Both the position numbers and the translations under genes were made by a program. The notes beneath the pieces were generated by a model. It searched no databases. It saw only the letters and a program-made list of their open reading frames with translations, and was not told the DNA's origin. DNA of 50,416 nt from positions 1 through 50,416 of the forward strand of contig DAOUSW010000010.1 of the NCBI GenBank assembly GCA_030627005.1. The letters run 5' to 3'. Positions 16,987 to 27,419 of the stretch are shown here, in pieces. The stretch's first letter is position 1. Each line of letters starts with the position of its first letter. This DNA comes from MTP4 sp9310u. Lineage in GTDB: Archaea; Halobacteriota; Methanosarcinia; Methanosarcinales; Methanosarcinaceae.

Positions 16987-18606
16987 GTAATAATTGTAAC
17001 AATTCATCCATAGCTTAGAGCAAATCAAATTTTCCTCCTTCCGAGGAAAAATTGAATATAAAATGACTCTGTTCCTTCAGTATCATGCTTACACATGAAG
17101 AGATCCTTGTAACCTATGAAGCTGGTCCTGAAGCAGTTATTGCTTTAATCCAGAGATATGACACTATCATGGAGAAACAGGCTTCTCGAATTGCTGAACT
17201 TGAAGAGCGTTTAAGAATTTTAGAGGCTCGTTTGAATCAAAATAGCCAAAATAGCAGTAAACCTCCTTCTACTGATGTTTTTTGTAGTAAAAAACCTCAA
17301 CCAAAGGGTCGCCGTGAGAAAAGTGGCAAAAAACCTGGTGGTCAAAAAGGTCATCCAGGAAAGACTCTTGAAATGGTTGAAAATCCTGATTAGATCATTT
17401 CTCATTCTCCAGACTGCTGCGAAAACTGTGGCCATAATCTTGAAGATACTGAAGTTCAAGACTATGATCGCAGGCAAGAAGTCGAAATTCCTCCTGCGCA
17501 GATCATATTTACTGAGCATCGTTGTGAAATCAAGAAGTGTCCTCACTGTGGGGAAGTCAACAAAGGTTCTTTTCCAGAGCCTATAAAATTCCCGATTCAA
17601 TATGGTTCTCGTCTTTTAGCCTCAATTATGTATTTGAGGAACTATCAATTGATTCCTTACGAAAGGACTTGTGATTTGGTAGAGGACTTCTATGGTATTC
17701 GTATCAGCCCTGCTACCATAAAAAGAGCGGAAAAGGAATGCTTCCAGAAACTGGAACCTTTCGAAGAAGCTGCTATGAAACATCTATTAGCATCCCATTC
17801 TGCCCATTGCGACGAAACAGGAATGAGAGTTTTAGGGACGAAATGGTGGCTTCATGTTGTCTCAAACAGTCTATGGACCTACTATTTCTCACATCCAAAA
17901 AGAGGGTCAGAGGCAATAGATGCTCTGGGATTCCTTCCGCAATATAATGGAGTAGCAGTTCATGATGGATATTCTTCATACAACAAGTATGAATGTGAAC
18001 ATGCTCTGTGCAATGCTCACCTTAAACGGGAACTTACCGGGATTGAACAGAATTTTGAGCAGCAATGGGCTAAAGAGATAAATGAACTCCTCAGTGAGAT
18101 GAAAAAGTATACTGATGAATGCAGAGAAATGGAAATCCCAATTGATCCAGAAAAAGTAAAGGAATTCGAGAAAATATACGACGTAATAATCCAAGTAGGC
18201 ATTGAGGAAAATCCACCACCTGATCCCTCAAAAGACGTGGTGAAAAAGAGAGGAAGACCAGCACAAACAAAAGCAAAGAATCTCCTTGATAGGTTCATAA
18301 TACACAAGGAAAAGATTCTGAGATTCCTCAATGACCTGAGAGTTTCTTTTGATAACAATCAAGCAGAGCGAGACATCAGGATGATGAAGCTACAACAAAA
18401 AATTTCGGGAACTTTCCGAAGTATAGAAGGAGCGGTAGCTTTCTGCAGAATTCGGGGATACATATCCACAATTAAAAAGAATAAACTGAATGTCATGGAT
18501 GCTATTCTAGCGGCGCTCAATGGAGCGCCGCTATTATCCTGAGAATTGTAGCTTTTTGCTCAAAACGTACTCTTTTTATCGGTAGGCTGAGTAGTTACAA
18601 TGTAAC
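16987..18606 (+). mobile_element. IS66-type insertion sequence
   Basis: One transposase gene is flanked by imperfect terminal inverted repeats. The left end GTAATAATTGTAAC (from 16987) matches the reverse complement of the right end (ending 18606) at about 17 of the first 24 positions, and both outermost bases are GTA/GTT as in IS66 ends. No clear 8-bp target duplication is seen (left flank AAAATCCA, right flank AAGGAAAA), so the ends are approximate or the copy is old. No accessory tnpA/tnpB genes: this is the single-gene form. Confidence 0.65.
17085..18542 (+). CDS. IS66-family transposase with one in-frame TAG codon
   Basis: 485 codons when read through TAG at codon 103 (17391-17393). Both sides are in the same frame. 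Order: a coiled-coil N-terminus (residues about 20-50), a basic linker KPKGRREKSGKKPGGQKGH-like region, a zinc-finger part with CCENCG and CPHCG cysteine pairs (about 110-170), then the DDE domain with HCDETG (D near 246), HDGYSSY (D near 291) and NNQAERDIR (E near 427). All catalytic acids are intact. In a Methanosarcina, UAG can be decoded as pyrrolysine, so this may be a functional readthrough gene. Otherwise it is a nonsense mutant with a 102-residue fragment and a C-terminal ORF from 17628. Confidence 0.85.
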
Positions 18607-18733
18607 AAGGAAAAGGATACCCCAGTACAGGAAACCCCGGTTAAGGAGAACAGAAACCTCAGAGCAGCTCTTCGACTTTCGATAATCCGAAACGGAGACA
18701 GCTCAATCATTCCAGGAAAAAATATCCGGCAGC

Positions 18734-19949
18734 TCACTCGTACCTCAAAGCATCCACCGGGTTCATTTTCGCAGCCTTGTTTGCCGGATACGCCCCGGCA
18801 GCGACTCCTACTATAAGGGCCACCCCTAACCCGATCTCCAGTATATAATGCGGATAAAGGAAGGGCAGGTTCAGAAAGTTTGTAACCGCATAAGCGCCTG
18901 CCAATCCCACCCCCAGCCCCATAATACCGCCTAAAAGGCTCAGGATCATGGCTTCCACAATAAAAAGCAGGAGGACATCGGTGCTTGAATAACCCAGGGC
19001 CTTCATAATCCCGATTTCCCTGGTGCGTTCCGTGACGGTTACAAGCATGATGTTCATAATTCCGATGGAGCCCACGAGCAGAGAGATAAGGGCAACTGCT
19101 ACAAGGAAAGCTGCAAGGGAATCCGAGAGCTGGTTGACCTGTTCCAGGACATCGGCCTGGTTGAAGATCGTGTAAGGTTTTGCATCCTCGTCGTCCAGGT
19201 CCCTGGAAGAAACCCCGAAATTCCTTGCCAGACGTTTGTCTACCTCATCCGAGACCTCCTCCACGTTTTCAAGGCTCCCGGACATGATAAAAAAAGCTCC
19301 GAAATCCTCTTCTTCGAGCATTTCGTTGATTGTGGAGACAGGGACAAATATGCTCACGTCCCGGTCAATCCCCCCTTCGGCGAATGAGGTCTCCGGGCTT
19401 TCGATGATGCCCTTTACCTTAAATGTCTGTGCCACAGTCTCCCCTCCTTCAAGGCGGAAGGTAACGTCAATAGAACTCCTGGAAGAGATGTTCCGGTCGA
19501 ACTTCTCGTACGCCACGTCGGAGCCGATAACCGCTGAAAACTTGTCCTGGTCAGTTATGAAACTGCCTTCTTCCATAATGATATTGGCCGTGTCCTCGTA
19601 GTCTTCGGAAACCCCGACAACATTAATATTCTTAGTCTGTGAGAGATAGGTGACCTCCCCAAGTTGCTGTTTTATTGGCGAGACCCCCCATCGCCCCGGG
19701 GGTTTTATCAATAATTTCCAGTTCATCCGTATAGAAGAGGTTAGGTTCCTGGCTGAAAACGATTATAAAATTGGAACCGAGCGCATTGATTTCTTCTTCG
19801 AAAAAGAGGTTGAAACACTCTCCCAGGGAGACGTTTGCAACTACTGCCGCAATCCCTATGATAATGCCCAGGGTCGTCAGGCCCGAGCGAAGCTTTGCAC
19901 TCCCCACGCTCCCGATGGAAATTTTGATAGCTTGCCTGAAATTAAGCAC
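18734..19949 (-). pseudogene. MacB/FtsX-type ABC transporter permease, frameshifted at a G6 tract
   Basis: Homologous throughout to the two intact permeases in this window (404 residues each). The N-terminal part (19949 down to about 19690: RQAIKISIGSVGSAKLRSGLTTLGIIIG, first membrane segment) and the C-terminal part (to 18734, with the three-helix FtsX domain and motif TERTREIGIMKALGY) are in different frames. On the coding strand, removing one G from the run of six (window 19684-19689) restores TPGAMGVSPIK, which lines up with TPGITGVSPRK of the intact copies. This is therefore a single +1 change: mutation, reversible slippage, or sequencing error. The start is likely the GTG at 19949 behind GGTG. 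No ATPase gene adjoins this copy. Confidence 0.85.
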
Positions 19950-20559
19950 AGGAACCACACCTTAATTCCTGGAAAAAGACTTTGAATGACCTTTTCAAGA
20001 CTTAAAATTCTGAAACAAGCCTGAGAAAAACAGGCCTGAACTTACGGAAAAGCAATTAACCGAAAAACTGCCCCAATACCTCATTGATATGCGCATTATT
20101 AAATTGTATGCATTATTAGGTTATATTCCACAAGTATATAACCAGGTTGTACAAACAGATAGAGCTGAACTGATCAAACAAACAGCAGTTTTACAAGGGG
20201 CAGTTCTACAAGGGACCCACAAACCCATATTATAAACACCGCAGTCAACTAACCGATGCCAAAAAACAAGAAAGGAAAGGGAAGGAAAGAAAATAACCAG
20301 GAAACGAGAAACACTGCCACCCCAAAACATTGTAAATTGCCACATTTCTTATATATGTTTGAGATATATCATATGAAGAATGTAGTTATAGATGATCTGC
20401 ATATTTAGATGTTCTGCGCATTAAAACAAAATAAATATACTATGTATTGAGACAAAAGAAAGAAAAAATCGTACTCAATGCAGGCTTTGCAAAAAAGCCA
20501 TTATCAGCCCTTATCAAAACACATATTTTACTTATTTAGAAGATGAACCTCAAATATCC
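19950..20559. other. Gene-free stretch between the broken permease and kinase
   Basis: AT-rich; no supported gene. It includes the divergent promoter area. GGAGGGGG at 20560 marks the kinase ribosome binding site. Confidence 0.4.
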
Positions 20560-20571
20560 GGAGGGGGAAGA

Positions 20572-22686
20572 ATTCAGACAAAAAATAAAAACACAGATAC
20601 CGATTTCTCTCTAACCGTACCATGCAGCCCCCAGACAACCGCATTATATAGTAACCCTGAAGAAGTGGTAGAGTTACTTGCTCTTTATTTTAAAGAGGGT
20701 ATCGAGAAGGGAGAACGCTGTGTATGGATAAGCTCCGAACCAGAGGAGACTGAAAACGCAAAAATGGCGCTGGAAAATGCTGGAGTGGATTTTGAGCGCT
20801 GTCTTCGGTCAGACCAGCTGGAAATAATACCGGCCAGGGAGTTTCAGGAAAATGCAGCTTTGCCTGCCCCCTCAGCAGTAAAAATGCTGCGAAAGAGATC
20901 TGAAAAAGCCCTCTTGGAAGGGTTTTCAGGGCTCCGGATAAACCTGGACTTTAAAAAAGCAGAAGGTTCCCTATCATCCTGTTTTGAAAACTGCAGGGAA
21001 ACCCTCGAAAAAGTAAATCGGGGAGAAAATATCACGCTTCTTTTAACCTGCCCCCTTGAAGGACTTTCAGCTTCGGAACTTCTCAACCTGATGGGAGAGC
21101 AGGAAGACCTGATAATAAAGCAGGAAGGAAAATGAGAGTATGTCGGAAGTGAGAAAACCGGAAATAAAGGGAAGACTTTCAACGATTTCAAAGAACAGGC
21201 AGTTAAAGACCTGAAAGATTCCGAACAGAAATTCAAGAACATTTTCGATAATTCCAATGACGCAATCGTAATCTTTGACCTGGAAAGCAACGTTCTTGAG
21301 GTCAATGATGTCACCTGTAAAGCCCTGGGGTACACCCGGGAAGAAATCATCCGGATGCCGGTCTGGAAATTAAAAACCCCCGAGTACCAGAAAAAACTTG
21401 AGGAACACAGGGAACTTATCTGCAAGTCCGGACATGCAGTATTCGAAGTTGAATGCCTCCGGAAGGACGGGACCGTCATACCCTGTGAGGTCAGCAACCG
21501 CCTGATAGAATATGAAGGAAAAACAGCCATACTCTCCTTTGCCAGGGACATTTCCAAAAGGAAAAAGACAGAAGAAGCTTTGAGGGATTCGGAAGAGAAA
21601 TACCGTACGATCTTCGAAGAATCCCCTGTAGGGATCGTACACTTTGACAGCAAAGGAGTAGTCGAGCTCTGTAACGAAGGTTTCTTGAAAATTGTAGGAA
21701 GTGACCGGGAAAAAGTAATCGGGCTGGAGGATCTTCACGCCCTGCAGAAAGAGGATATGAAAAAAGCTGTCGAAGCAGTATTGTCCGGGCAGCCCGGGTA
21801 CTTTGAAGGAGAGTACGTTTCAACCACAAAAAATCGGCCGATGCAAGCCAGAGTGACGTTTAAACCCCTGATTTCTAAAGAAAAAATCTTGAAGGGGGGC
21901 ATCGGGATTGTAGAAGACATCACCGAAAGAAAAGAACTGGAGAAAAGCCTTCTCAAGGCGAAAAAAGCAGCAGAAGCTGCCAACAGGGCAAAAAGCGGGT
22001 TCATCGCAAACATGAGCCATGAACTGCGGACCCCCCTTAATTCCGTAATAGGGTTTTCGGACCTCCTGCTTGAAGGGGCTTTCGGGACGCTCAATGGGAA
22101 ACAGGCCAGATACGTACACAATATTCTGAACAGCGGGAAGCACCTGCTGGAAATCATCAACAACCTGCTGGACATCTCAATACTCGAAACCGGGGAGAGT
22201 TCCCTTGACTATGAAGAACTGGATCTTGCTCCCTTCATCGAAGAAGTGAGAAACTCCATCCGCCCCCTGGCTTCAAGCAAAAATGTTGCCATTGAAACTG
22301 ACTTCGGCCCTACCCTCGGAAACATCCGGGCCGACCGGGCAAAACTAAAACAAATCCTTTACAACCTCCTGAGTAACGCCATAAAGTTTACACCCAGAGG
22401 AGGAAAAGTCAGCGTAGACACACGTAAAAAGGACGGAGTTGCAGAGATCAGGGTCACTGACAACGGCATAGGCATCCCCTTAGAAAGCCACAGGAAAATT
22501 TTCCAGCCTTTTGTACAGGGAGATTCATCCTCCGCAAAAGAATACAAAGGAGTTGGGCTCGGGCTTTATATTGTTAAAAATTTTGTAGAACTTCATGGAG
22601 GCGAAGTATGGGTGAACTCCGAACCCGGAAAAGGGAGCACATTCACCTTTACGCTACCCCTGGAGCGGAGAGTGGCGAGCAGCTGA
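20572..22686 (+). pseudogene. Sensor histidine kinase (MEDS-PAS-PAS-HisKA-HATPase) with lost start and in-frame TGA
   Basis: One continuous frame of 704 codons. It starts after GGAGGGGG at an ATT (20572), where an ATG would be expected, and has a TGA at 21133-21135. Part 1 (to codon 187) is a MEDS-type sensory domain (TALYSNPEEVVELLALYFKEG). Part 2 has two PAS domains (about 21220-21560 and 21590-21940), the H-box FIANMSHELRTPLNSVIGFS, the N-box LYNLLSNAIKF, and the G1/G2 boxes DNGIGIP and GVGLGLYIVKNF, all intact. Part 2 has no usable start before the ATG at 21355, which would cut the first PAS. Methanosarcina is not known to use selenocysteine, so TGA is probably a nonsense mutation. Two separate functional genes are less likely. 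Confidence 0.75.
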
Positions 22687-23703
22687 AGCCACTTTCCTTA
22701 GAGATATTTACATAAAGATTGGAGCATGTCCTGAAAAGATTCACCTGAAGATTAAAACGGGATAGCTGAATCTTTTTTGAAATTTTCACCTCAGATCCGG
22801 GAAAATAAACCGAAGTCAAATAGGCCGGGCTTAACAGAAGAGACCTGATTAAAAAAAGAGCCTGTAAAGAGAGCATTTTGTGAAAAATAGTAAGGGATTT
22901 AGGATTTATTCCTAAATCCACTCGGAACGGCACTGCAGATTTTCCGTTTTTCTATAAGATTCCTGTTTTTAGTTTAGACCCCCACGGTTTTAAAGCAAGG
23001 TACCGAAACATTGCTTTTTACTTTCCCCAACCCGCGGGATTTGTACCGTTTCCTGATAATTCCCCACGTCCAAGTCATTACTGACTTTCTTCATAGTGAG
23101 TTCTGAACTTTTTCGATTCTTGTCCTGATCTTGTATTCTGTCTGTAGCTTTGCTTGTAGCTCCCACACTACAGTCTGAAATTGTTTTAATAGATATTATA
23201 TTTACTTGAGTGTAATGTTTAGACATAGCTATAAAATAATACGACTTGGTAACGATTATATCATTTATGCAAGGTTAATTCAATGCCATAATCAGAAGGG
23301 GGAGAATAGTTTAGAGGAGGCACAATTCTTAGATAATCGATATCATTAATTCTGACACAGTTCGGCAAAAAAGAGATCCGCTAAAAAGAACCTTGTTTTA
23401 AACGAAGTACGAGATTTGGGAAATAGGACATCCAGATACATTCGGAGCGGTGTTGTGGGGTCCGAATTCCCCTATCAAGTAGCAGGCCTCGTCATATGGG
23501 CAACATTGTCCAGAAAGACAAAACCCCCGGGCAGCAGGACATAAAAACCCGAAATAAATCCCTCTCCGAAAAAAGAAAGAAATTGGAAAGAGAGTCATGC
23601 AGCATGGACCTTTTCAGCGGCAAAAAATCCTGAAAGACCTGGCGAAATACCCCTCCCTGCCCCCTTCGGAGTCGAGGAAGAGGACTTCCCGCCTGCGGAG
23701 TTA
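22687..23703. other. Kilobase without a confident gene
   Basis: No recognised RNA or conserved ORF, except one weak minus-strand ORF at 22990-23226. AT-rich up to about 23400, more GC-rich and possibly degenerate coding DNA in 23580-23700. Confidence 0.35.
22990..23226 (-). CDS. Possible small hydrophilic protein, 78 residues
   Basis: Isolated ORF starting MSKHYTQVNIISIK, polar and rich in D/K/S/N with no membrane segment. No ribosome binding site is seen, but AT-rich TATA-like sequence directly precedes the ATG, so only leaderless translation would fit. I recognise no family. It may be a chance ORF. Confidence 0.2.
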   Translation of the reverse strand: MSKHYTQVNIISIKTISDCSVGATSKATDRIQDQDKNRKSSELTMKKVSNDLDVGNYQETVQIPRVGESKKQCFGTLL

Positions 23704-23787
23704 AAAGGGAAAGGAAAGGAAAGGAAAGGAAAGGAAAGGAAAGGAAAGGAAAGGAAAGGAAAGGAAAGGAAAGGAAAGGAAAGGAAA
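23704..23787. repeat. AAAGG pentanucleotide tandem repeat
   Basis: About 16 nearly perfect AAAGG units ending 38 bases downstream of the minus-strand permease stop. Near-perfect short units imply recent slippage and likely length polymorphism. Confidence 0.92.
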
Positions 23788-23825
23788 TTGAAAAACGGTT
23801 AGGTCAACCGCCCCTACCGGAATAT

Positions 23826-25040
23826 TCATTCATAACGCAAAGCTTCCACGGGGTTCATTTTCGCCGCTTTCCTGGCAGGATAGACTCCCGCCACCACTCC
23901 TACCATAACCGAGACAACGAATCCGATCTGGATCAAAGTGAAGGGGAAAACCGTTGGGAGCTTAAGGGCAGTTTCCAGGGCAAAAGCTCCGAGTCCCCCT
24001 ATCAGGGTTCCAAGGATCCCACCGAACAGGCTGACCAGAACGGATTCCAGGAGGAAGAGGGAAAGGATACCGGAATTGGTATAGCCCAGGGATTTCATGA
24101 TCCCGATTTCCCGGGTGCGTTCGGTCACTGTTACCAGCATGATGTTCATTATCCCGATGGAGCCCACGATAAGGGAGATCAGCGCCACTGCAAAAAGGAA
24201 AGAGCTGAGGGCATCTCCTACCTGGCCGGTCTGCTCAAGGATTTCGGCCTGGTCAACAATCCCGTAAGGCTTTGCATCCTCGTCTTCAAGGTCCCGCTTT
24301 GGGATCCCGAAGTTCCGGGCCAGCCGGTCATCCACTTCATCGGAGATATCCCCGACATTATCCAGGCTGTTTGCCATGGCAAAGAAAGCCCCGTAGTCCT
24401 GTTCCCCGAGCATTTCGTTCATGGTCGAGACCGGGATAAAAATCATCGTGTCCGTATCCCCGTTCCCACCGATGATAGTTTCCTTCGATTCCTGAAGAAT
24501 TCCCTTTACCTTGAAAGTTTTTCTCACGATGCTCCCGTCTTCAAGCCGAAAAGCAATGTCTACGGTACTCCGGTGGGATATCTTTCTTTCAAACTCCTCG
24601 TTTGCCATATCATACCCCAGCACCACGGCATAGCTATCCTTGTCCGAGAGGAGGCTTCCTTCATCCAGCTGGAGGCTCTGGATTTCCTGGAAATCTTCGC
24701 TGACTCCTGCAATATTTACGTTTTTGGTTTCGGAAAGATAACTGAGTTCCCCGCTCATCGATTTTCGGGGAGAGACCCCGGTGATCCCCGGAGTGTTTTT
24801 GATAAGTTCATATTCGTTATCAAAAAAGAGATTTGGCTGCTTGCTGTATGCGATTACGAAATTCGAGCCTACGGAGGCGACTTCGTCTTCGAAAAACTGG
24901 TTGAAACTGGCCCCCAGGGATGCGTTGGTTATCACCGCCGCAACCCCGATCACGATTCCCAGAGTGGTAAGGGCAGAACGTAATTTGGCACTGCCTATAC
25001 TGCTTGCAGCAATCCTCAGAGCCTGTTTAAACTGGACCAT
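23826..25040 (-). CDS. MacB/FtsX-type ABC transporter permease (cassette B)
   Basis: 404 residues. Membrane subunit of an ABC export or mechanotransmission complex. Topology as in MacB: TM1 near residues 20-42 (LRSALTTLGIVIGVAAVI), a large external MacB-PCD domain (about 45-280), then three C-terminal helices of the FtsX domain (about 285-400) with TERTREIGIMKSLGYT, a coupling-helix sequence contacting the ATPase. It ends in AAKMNPVEALRYE, the family terminus. It closes a gene set with the COG1361-like protein (25125) and the ATPase (26425) on the same strand. Paralogous to 28712-29926 and to the broken copy at 18734. Confidence 0.92.
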   Translation of the reverse strand: MVQFKQALRIAASSIGSAKLRSALTTLGIVIGVAAVITNASLGASFNQFFEDEVASVGSNFVIAYSKQPNLFFDNEYELIKNTPGITGVSPRKSMSGELSYLSETKNVNIAGVSEDFQEIQSLQLDEGSLLSDKDSYAVVLGYDMANEEFERKISHRSTVDIAFRLEDGSIVRKTFKVKGILQESKETIIGGNGDTDTMIFIPVSTMNEMLGEQDYGAFFAMANSLDNVGDISDEVDDRLARNFGIPKRDLEDEDAKPYGIVDQAEILEQTGQVGDALSSFLFAVALISLIVGSIGIMNIMLVTVTERTREIGIMKSLGYTNSGILSLFLLESVLVSLFGGILGTLIGGLGAFALETALKLPTVFPFTLIQIGFVVSVMVGVVAGVYPARKAAKMNPVEALRYE

Positions 25041-25124
25041 AGTTAGGACCTCCTGGCAAACCTGTCTTCCAGGCAGAGATTCACATTCATGACCTGTTTT
25101 TTACCGGGTGCGTTCCTGCCCCAT

Positions 25125-26381
25125 TCATTCCTTGTTCTGCTTTTTCTTCCTGTAGACCAGTACACCCGCGGCAACCAGGGCTACGAGCACCACGACCCCG
25201 ATTATGGATTGTGAGCTGCTACCAGTGTTTTCCGTGGCAAACCTGAGCTGAAGGTTGCTTACATCGTTTTCATGCAGGTTGACCCCGTTGCTGTAACTTG
25301 CTATGAGAGTCAGGTTTACAGGCCCCGATCCATCAGGAGCCAGCCCTACCAGCCCTTCCGAATCTTCCACCACGGCATCGAACTCGATTGTAAAGAGCTC
25401 ATCCGGGTCCATTGGCCCTATGAAATACTCGGCAGGATAGAACTCAACCCCCTCAGCCGTGGGCTTTATACTAACGGAACTGAACTCGTTTGGATGGGTG
25501 TTTGCCACATCAAACTCAAGGGTTGCCTCCCCGTTCACCAGCTTGAGGGGCTTGGAAGGGATCACTCTCACATTGGAAGAATCAACCTCAAGAGGAATAT
25601 TCTTCCGGCTGTTATAATCGAAGGAATTGCCCTCAATTGCAAGTACAAGGTTGTGAGTCCCGTCCCTAACATCTTCACCTACCTCCACGTTGAAGGTCAG
25701 GTCGATGCTGTCCCCGGACCCCAGCAGGCCCATATCAACGTAAGGAGAACTGGAAACAGTTACACCTTCAGTTGACGTTTTCAGCATTGCAGATTGGATC
25801 CGGGCATTGGTATCGAAATCTTCCCCGCCTATGGAAACCGTAGGCGTTGTTGCCCTATTAATGAGAGTGACAGTTACGGTACCCCTGTCCCCCGGCATAA
25901 AAACCTCGGGGTCAAAAGCGATTGTCTCGAGTTCCACAGTGCCTTTGCTGTCAAAGGTTTCGGTACCTACCCTGATGTCAAAAGTCTCTTCACTCCACGG
26001 GCTATCCGTATCGATTCTCGTCCGGATGTCTATAGAGCGGGTCCCCTTCTGGGCATTCTTGTCCACAAAAAGGTGAAACTCCCTGGTAGAGACTTTTTCA
26101 GGAGCAAGAGCCCCGATATTCTGCACCGCATTTAGAGGGGAATCCAGAGAGAAGGGATATTCCGGGACCACCTGTATGGAAGCGTCGTCCGCACGGTCCC
26201 GTCCTACATTTTCCACCTGCACGGTCAGGTCTACGTACTGTCCTATCTGAGCAGGATAGGGGCTGATTTCAATAATCGTAACCTTCAAATTTGCACTCCC
26301 GACACTGGCAGAAGCCGGAGCCGCAAAAATCGAGGCTATTAAAAGCAAAGATAACACAAGAGGAACGATTCGGGTTTTCAT
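25125..26381 (-). CDS. Secreted, membrane-anchored COG1361/CARDB-like protein (cassette B)
   Basis: 418 residues. N-terminal signal peptide (MKTRIVPLVLSLLLIASIFAAPASA), beta-rich extracellular repeats of the S-layer-associated COG1361/CARDB type (VDLTVQVENVG, TVTVTLINRATTP, LEFDVANTHPNEFSSV), and a C-terminal membrane helix followed by YRKKKQNKE. It probably stands on the outer face as an adaptor or substrate-binding partner for the permease encoded next. Start: the ATG at 26381, with the signal peptide beginning there. The upstream in-frame codons (to 26420) would bury it. A close paralogue lies at 30007-31263. Confidence 0.85.
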   Translation of the reverse strand: MKTRIVPLVLSLLLIASIFAAPASASVGSANLKVTIIEISPYPAQIGQYVDLTVQVENVGRDRADDASIQVVPEYPFSLDSPLNAVQNIGALAPEKVSTREFHLFVDKNAQKGTRSIDIRTRIDTDSPWSEETFDIRVGTETFDSKGTVELETIAFDPEVFMPGDRGTVTVTLINRATTPTVSIGGEDFDTNARIQSAMLKTSTEGVTVSSSPYVDMGLLGSGDSIDLTFNVEVGEDVRDGTHNLVLAIEGNSFDYNSRKNIPLEVDSSNVRVIPSKPLKLVNGEATLEFDVANTHPNEFSSVSIKPTAEGVEFYPAEYFIGPMDPDELFTIEFDAVVEDSEGLVGLAPDGSGPVNLTLIASYSNGVNLHENDVSNLQLRFATENTGSSSQSIIGVVVLVALVAAGVLVYRKKKQNKE

Positions 26382-26424
26382 TTTTGTCACTTTCTCCACC
26401 CTGATTGGCCAAAATGGCAACTAA

Positions 26425-27321
26425 TTAATCTGATTCTGAATTAATCTGATTCTGAATTATTCCGTCTTTTACGAGCACGACCCTGTCCGCATATTTTGCG
26501 ATATCCGGGTCATGGGTAATCATCACAATAGTCCGACCTTCTTCGTTAAGTTTTGTGAACATGTTAAGGATTTCACAGCCGGTCTTAGAATCCAGGTTCC
26601 CGGTGGGTTCATCCGCAAGGAGGATGGAAGGGTCGTTAATAAGGGCACGGGCAATTGCGACCCTCTGGGACTGGCCTCCCGAAAGCTCACTTGGTTTATG
26701 GTGCATGCGGTCTTCGAGCCCAACCATTTTCAGGAGTTCCCTTGCCTTTTTGTGGGAGTCAATCCCGACCCTGGCATTTGCATATGTAGGCAATTCCACA
26801 TTTTCAAGAGCATTAAGCCGCGGGATAAGGTTAAAAGTCTGGAAAATGAAACCGATTTCAAGCCCCCTGAGCCTGGCGATCTCCTTGTCCGAAAGTTTGT
26901 TGACATCCCTGCCTTTAATAATGATCTTTCCCTCAGTAGGCCTGTCGAGAAAACCGATAAGGTTCATAAGAGTGCTTTTTCCGGAGCCTGAAGGTCCCAT
27001 GATTGCGAGGAAATCCCCTTCCCGGACTGTCAGGTTGATCTCGTGAAGGATAAGAACTTCCATATCTCCGAGCGTATAGCTCTTTTTGACATTGATAACC
27101 TCGATAATAGGGGCAGCTTCCTCCGAGCCTGCACGCTGAGAACGATTTTTTGAACGGCGCACCTCGCATACGAAGGACTCTTCATCTGTCGACTCCTTAA
27201 CGGGAACCAAACTCCGGCCTTCAGATGAAAGAGCATCCCCTTCAATCCCTGAAGCTTCGTTTCCGGCTTCCGGACCTGGATTCTCGAGCCCTGAACCGTC
27301 ATCGGATATTATATTTTCCAT
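26425..27321 (-). CDS. ABC transporter ATP-binding protein, LolD/MacB type, with acidic N-terminal extension (cassette B)
   Basis: 298 residues. Walker A GPSGSGKST (about residue 110), Q-loop FQTFNLIPR, signature LSGGQSQR, Walker B ILLADEP, and the H-loop in MITHDPD. It energises the permease at 23826. About 70 residues precede the ATPase fold: an acidic, low-complexity segment (DDGSGLENPGPEAGNEA...), absent from the paralogue at 31274 and unusual for the family. The ATG at 27321 is chosen because GGAG precedes it. The ATG at 27342 has none. It lies downstream of two regulators and 43 bases before the COG1361-like gene. Confidence 0.9.
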   Translation of the reverse strand: MENIISDDGSGLENPGPEAGNEASGIEGDALSSEGRSLVPVKESTDEESFVCEVRRSKNRSQRAGSEEAAPIIEVINVKKSYTLGDMEVLILHEINLTVREGDFLAIMGPSGSGKSTLMNLIGFLDRPTEGKIIIKGRDVNKLSDKEIARLRGLEIGFIFQTFNLIPRLNALENVELPTYANARVGIDSHKKARELLKMVGLEDRMHHKPSELSGGQSQRVAIARALINDPSILLADEPTGNLDSKTGCEILNMFTKLNEEGRTIVMITHDPDIAKYADRVVLVKDGIIQNQINSESD

Positions 27322-27419
27322 GTCCACTCCACTGTTTTTCATATATTGAAGCTAATTGTACCGCCAGGCAAATTCACCCTATTAATACTATCATTGTTCT
27401 GACTTTTATGCTTTGAGCC

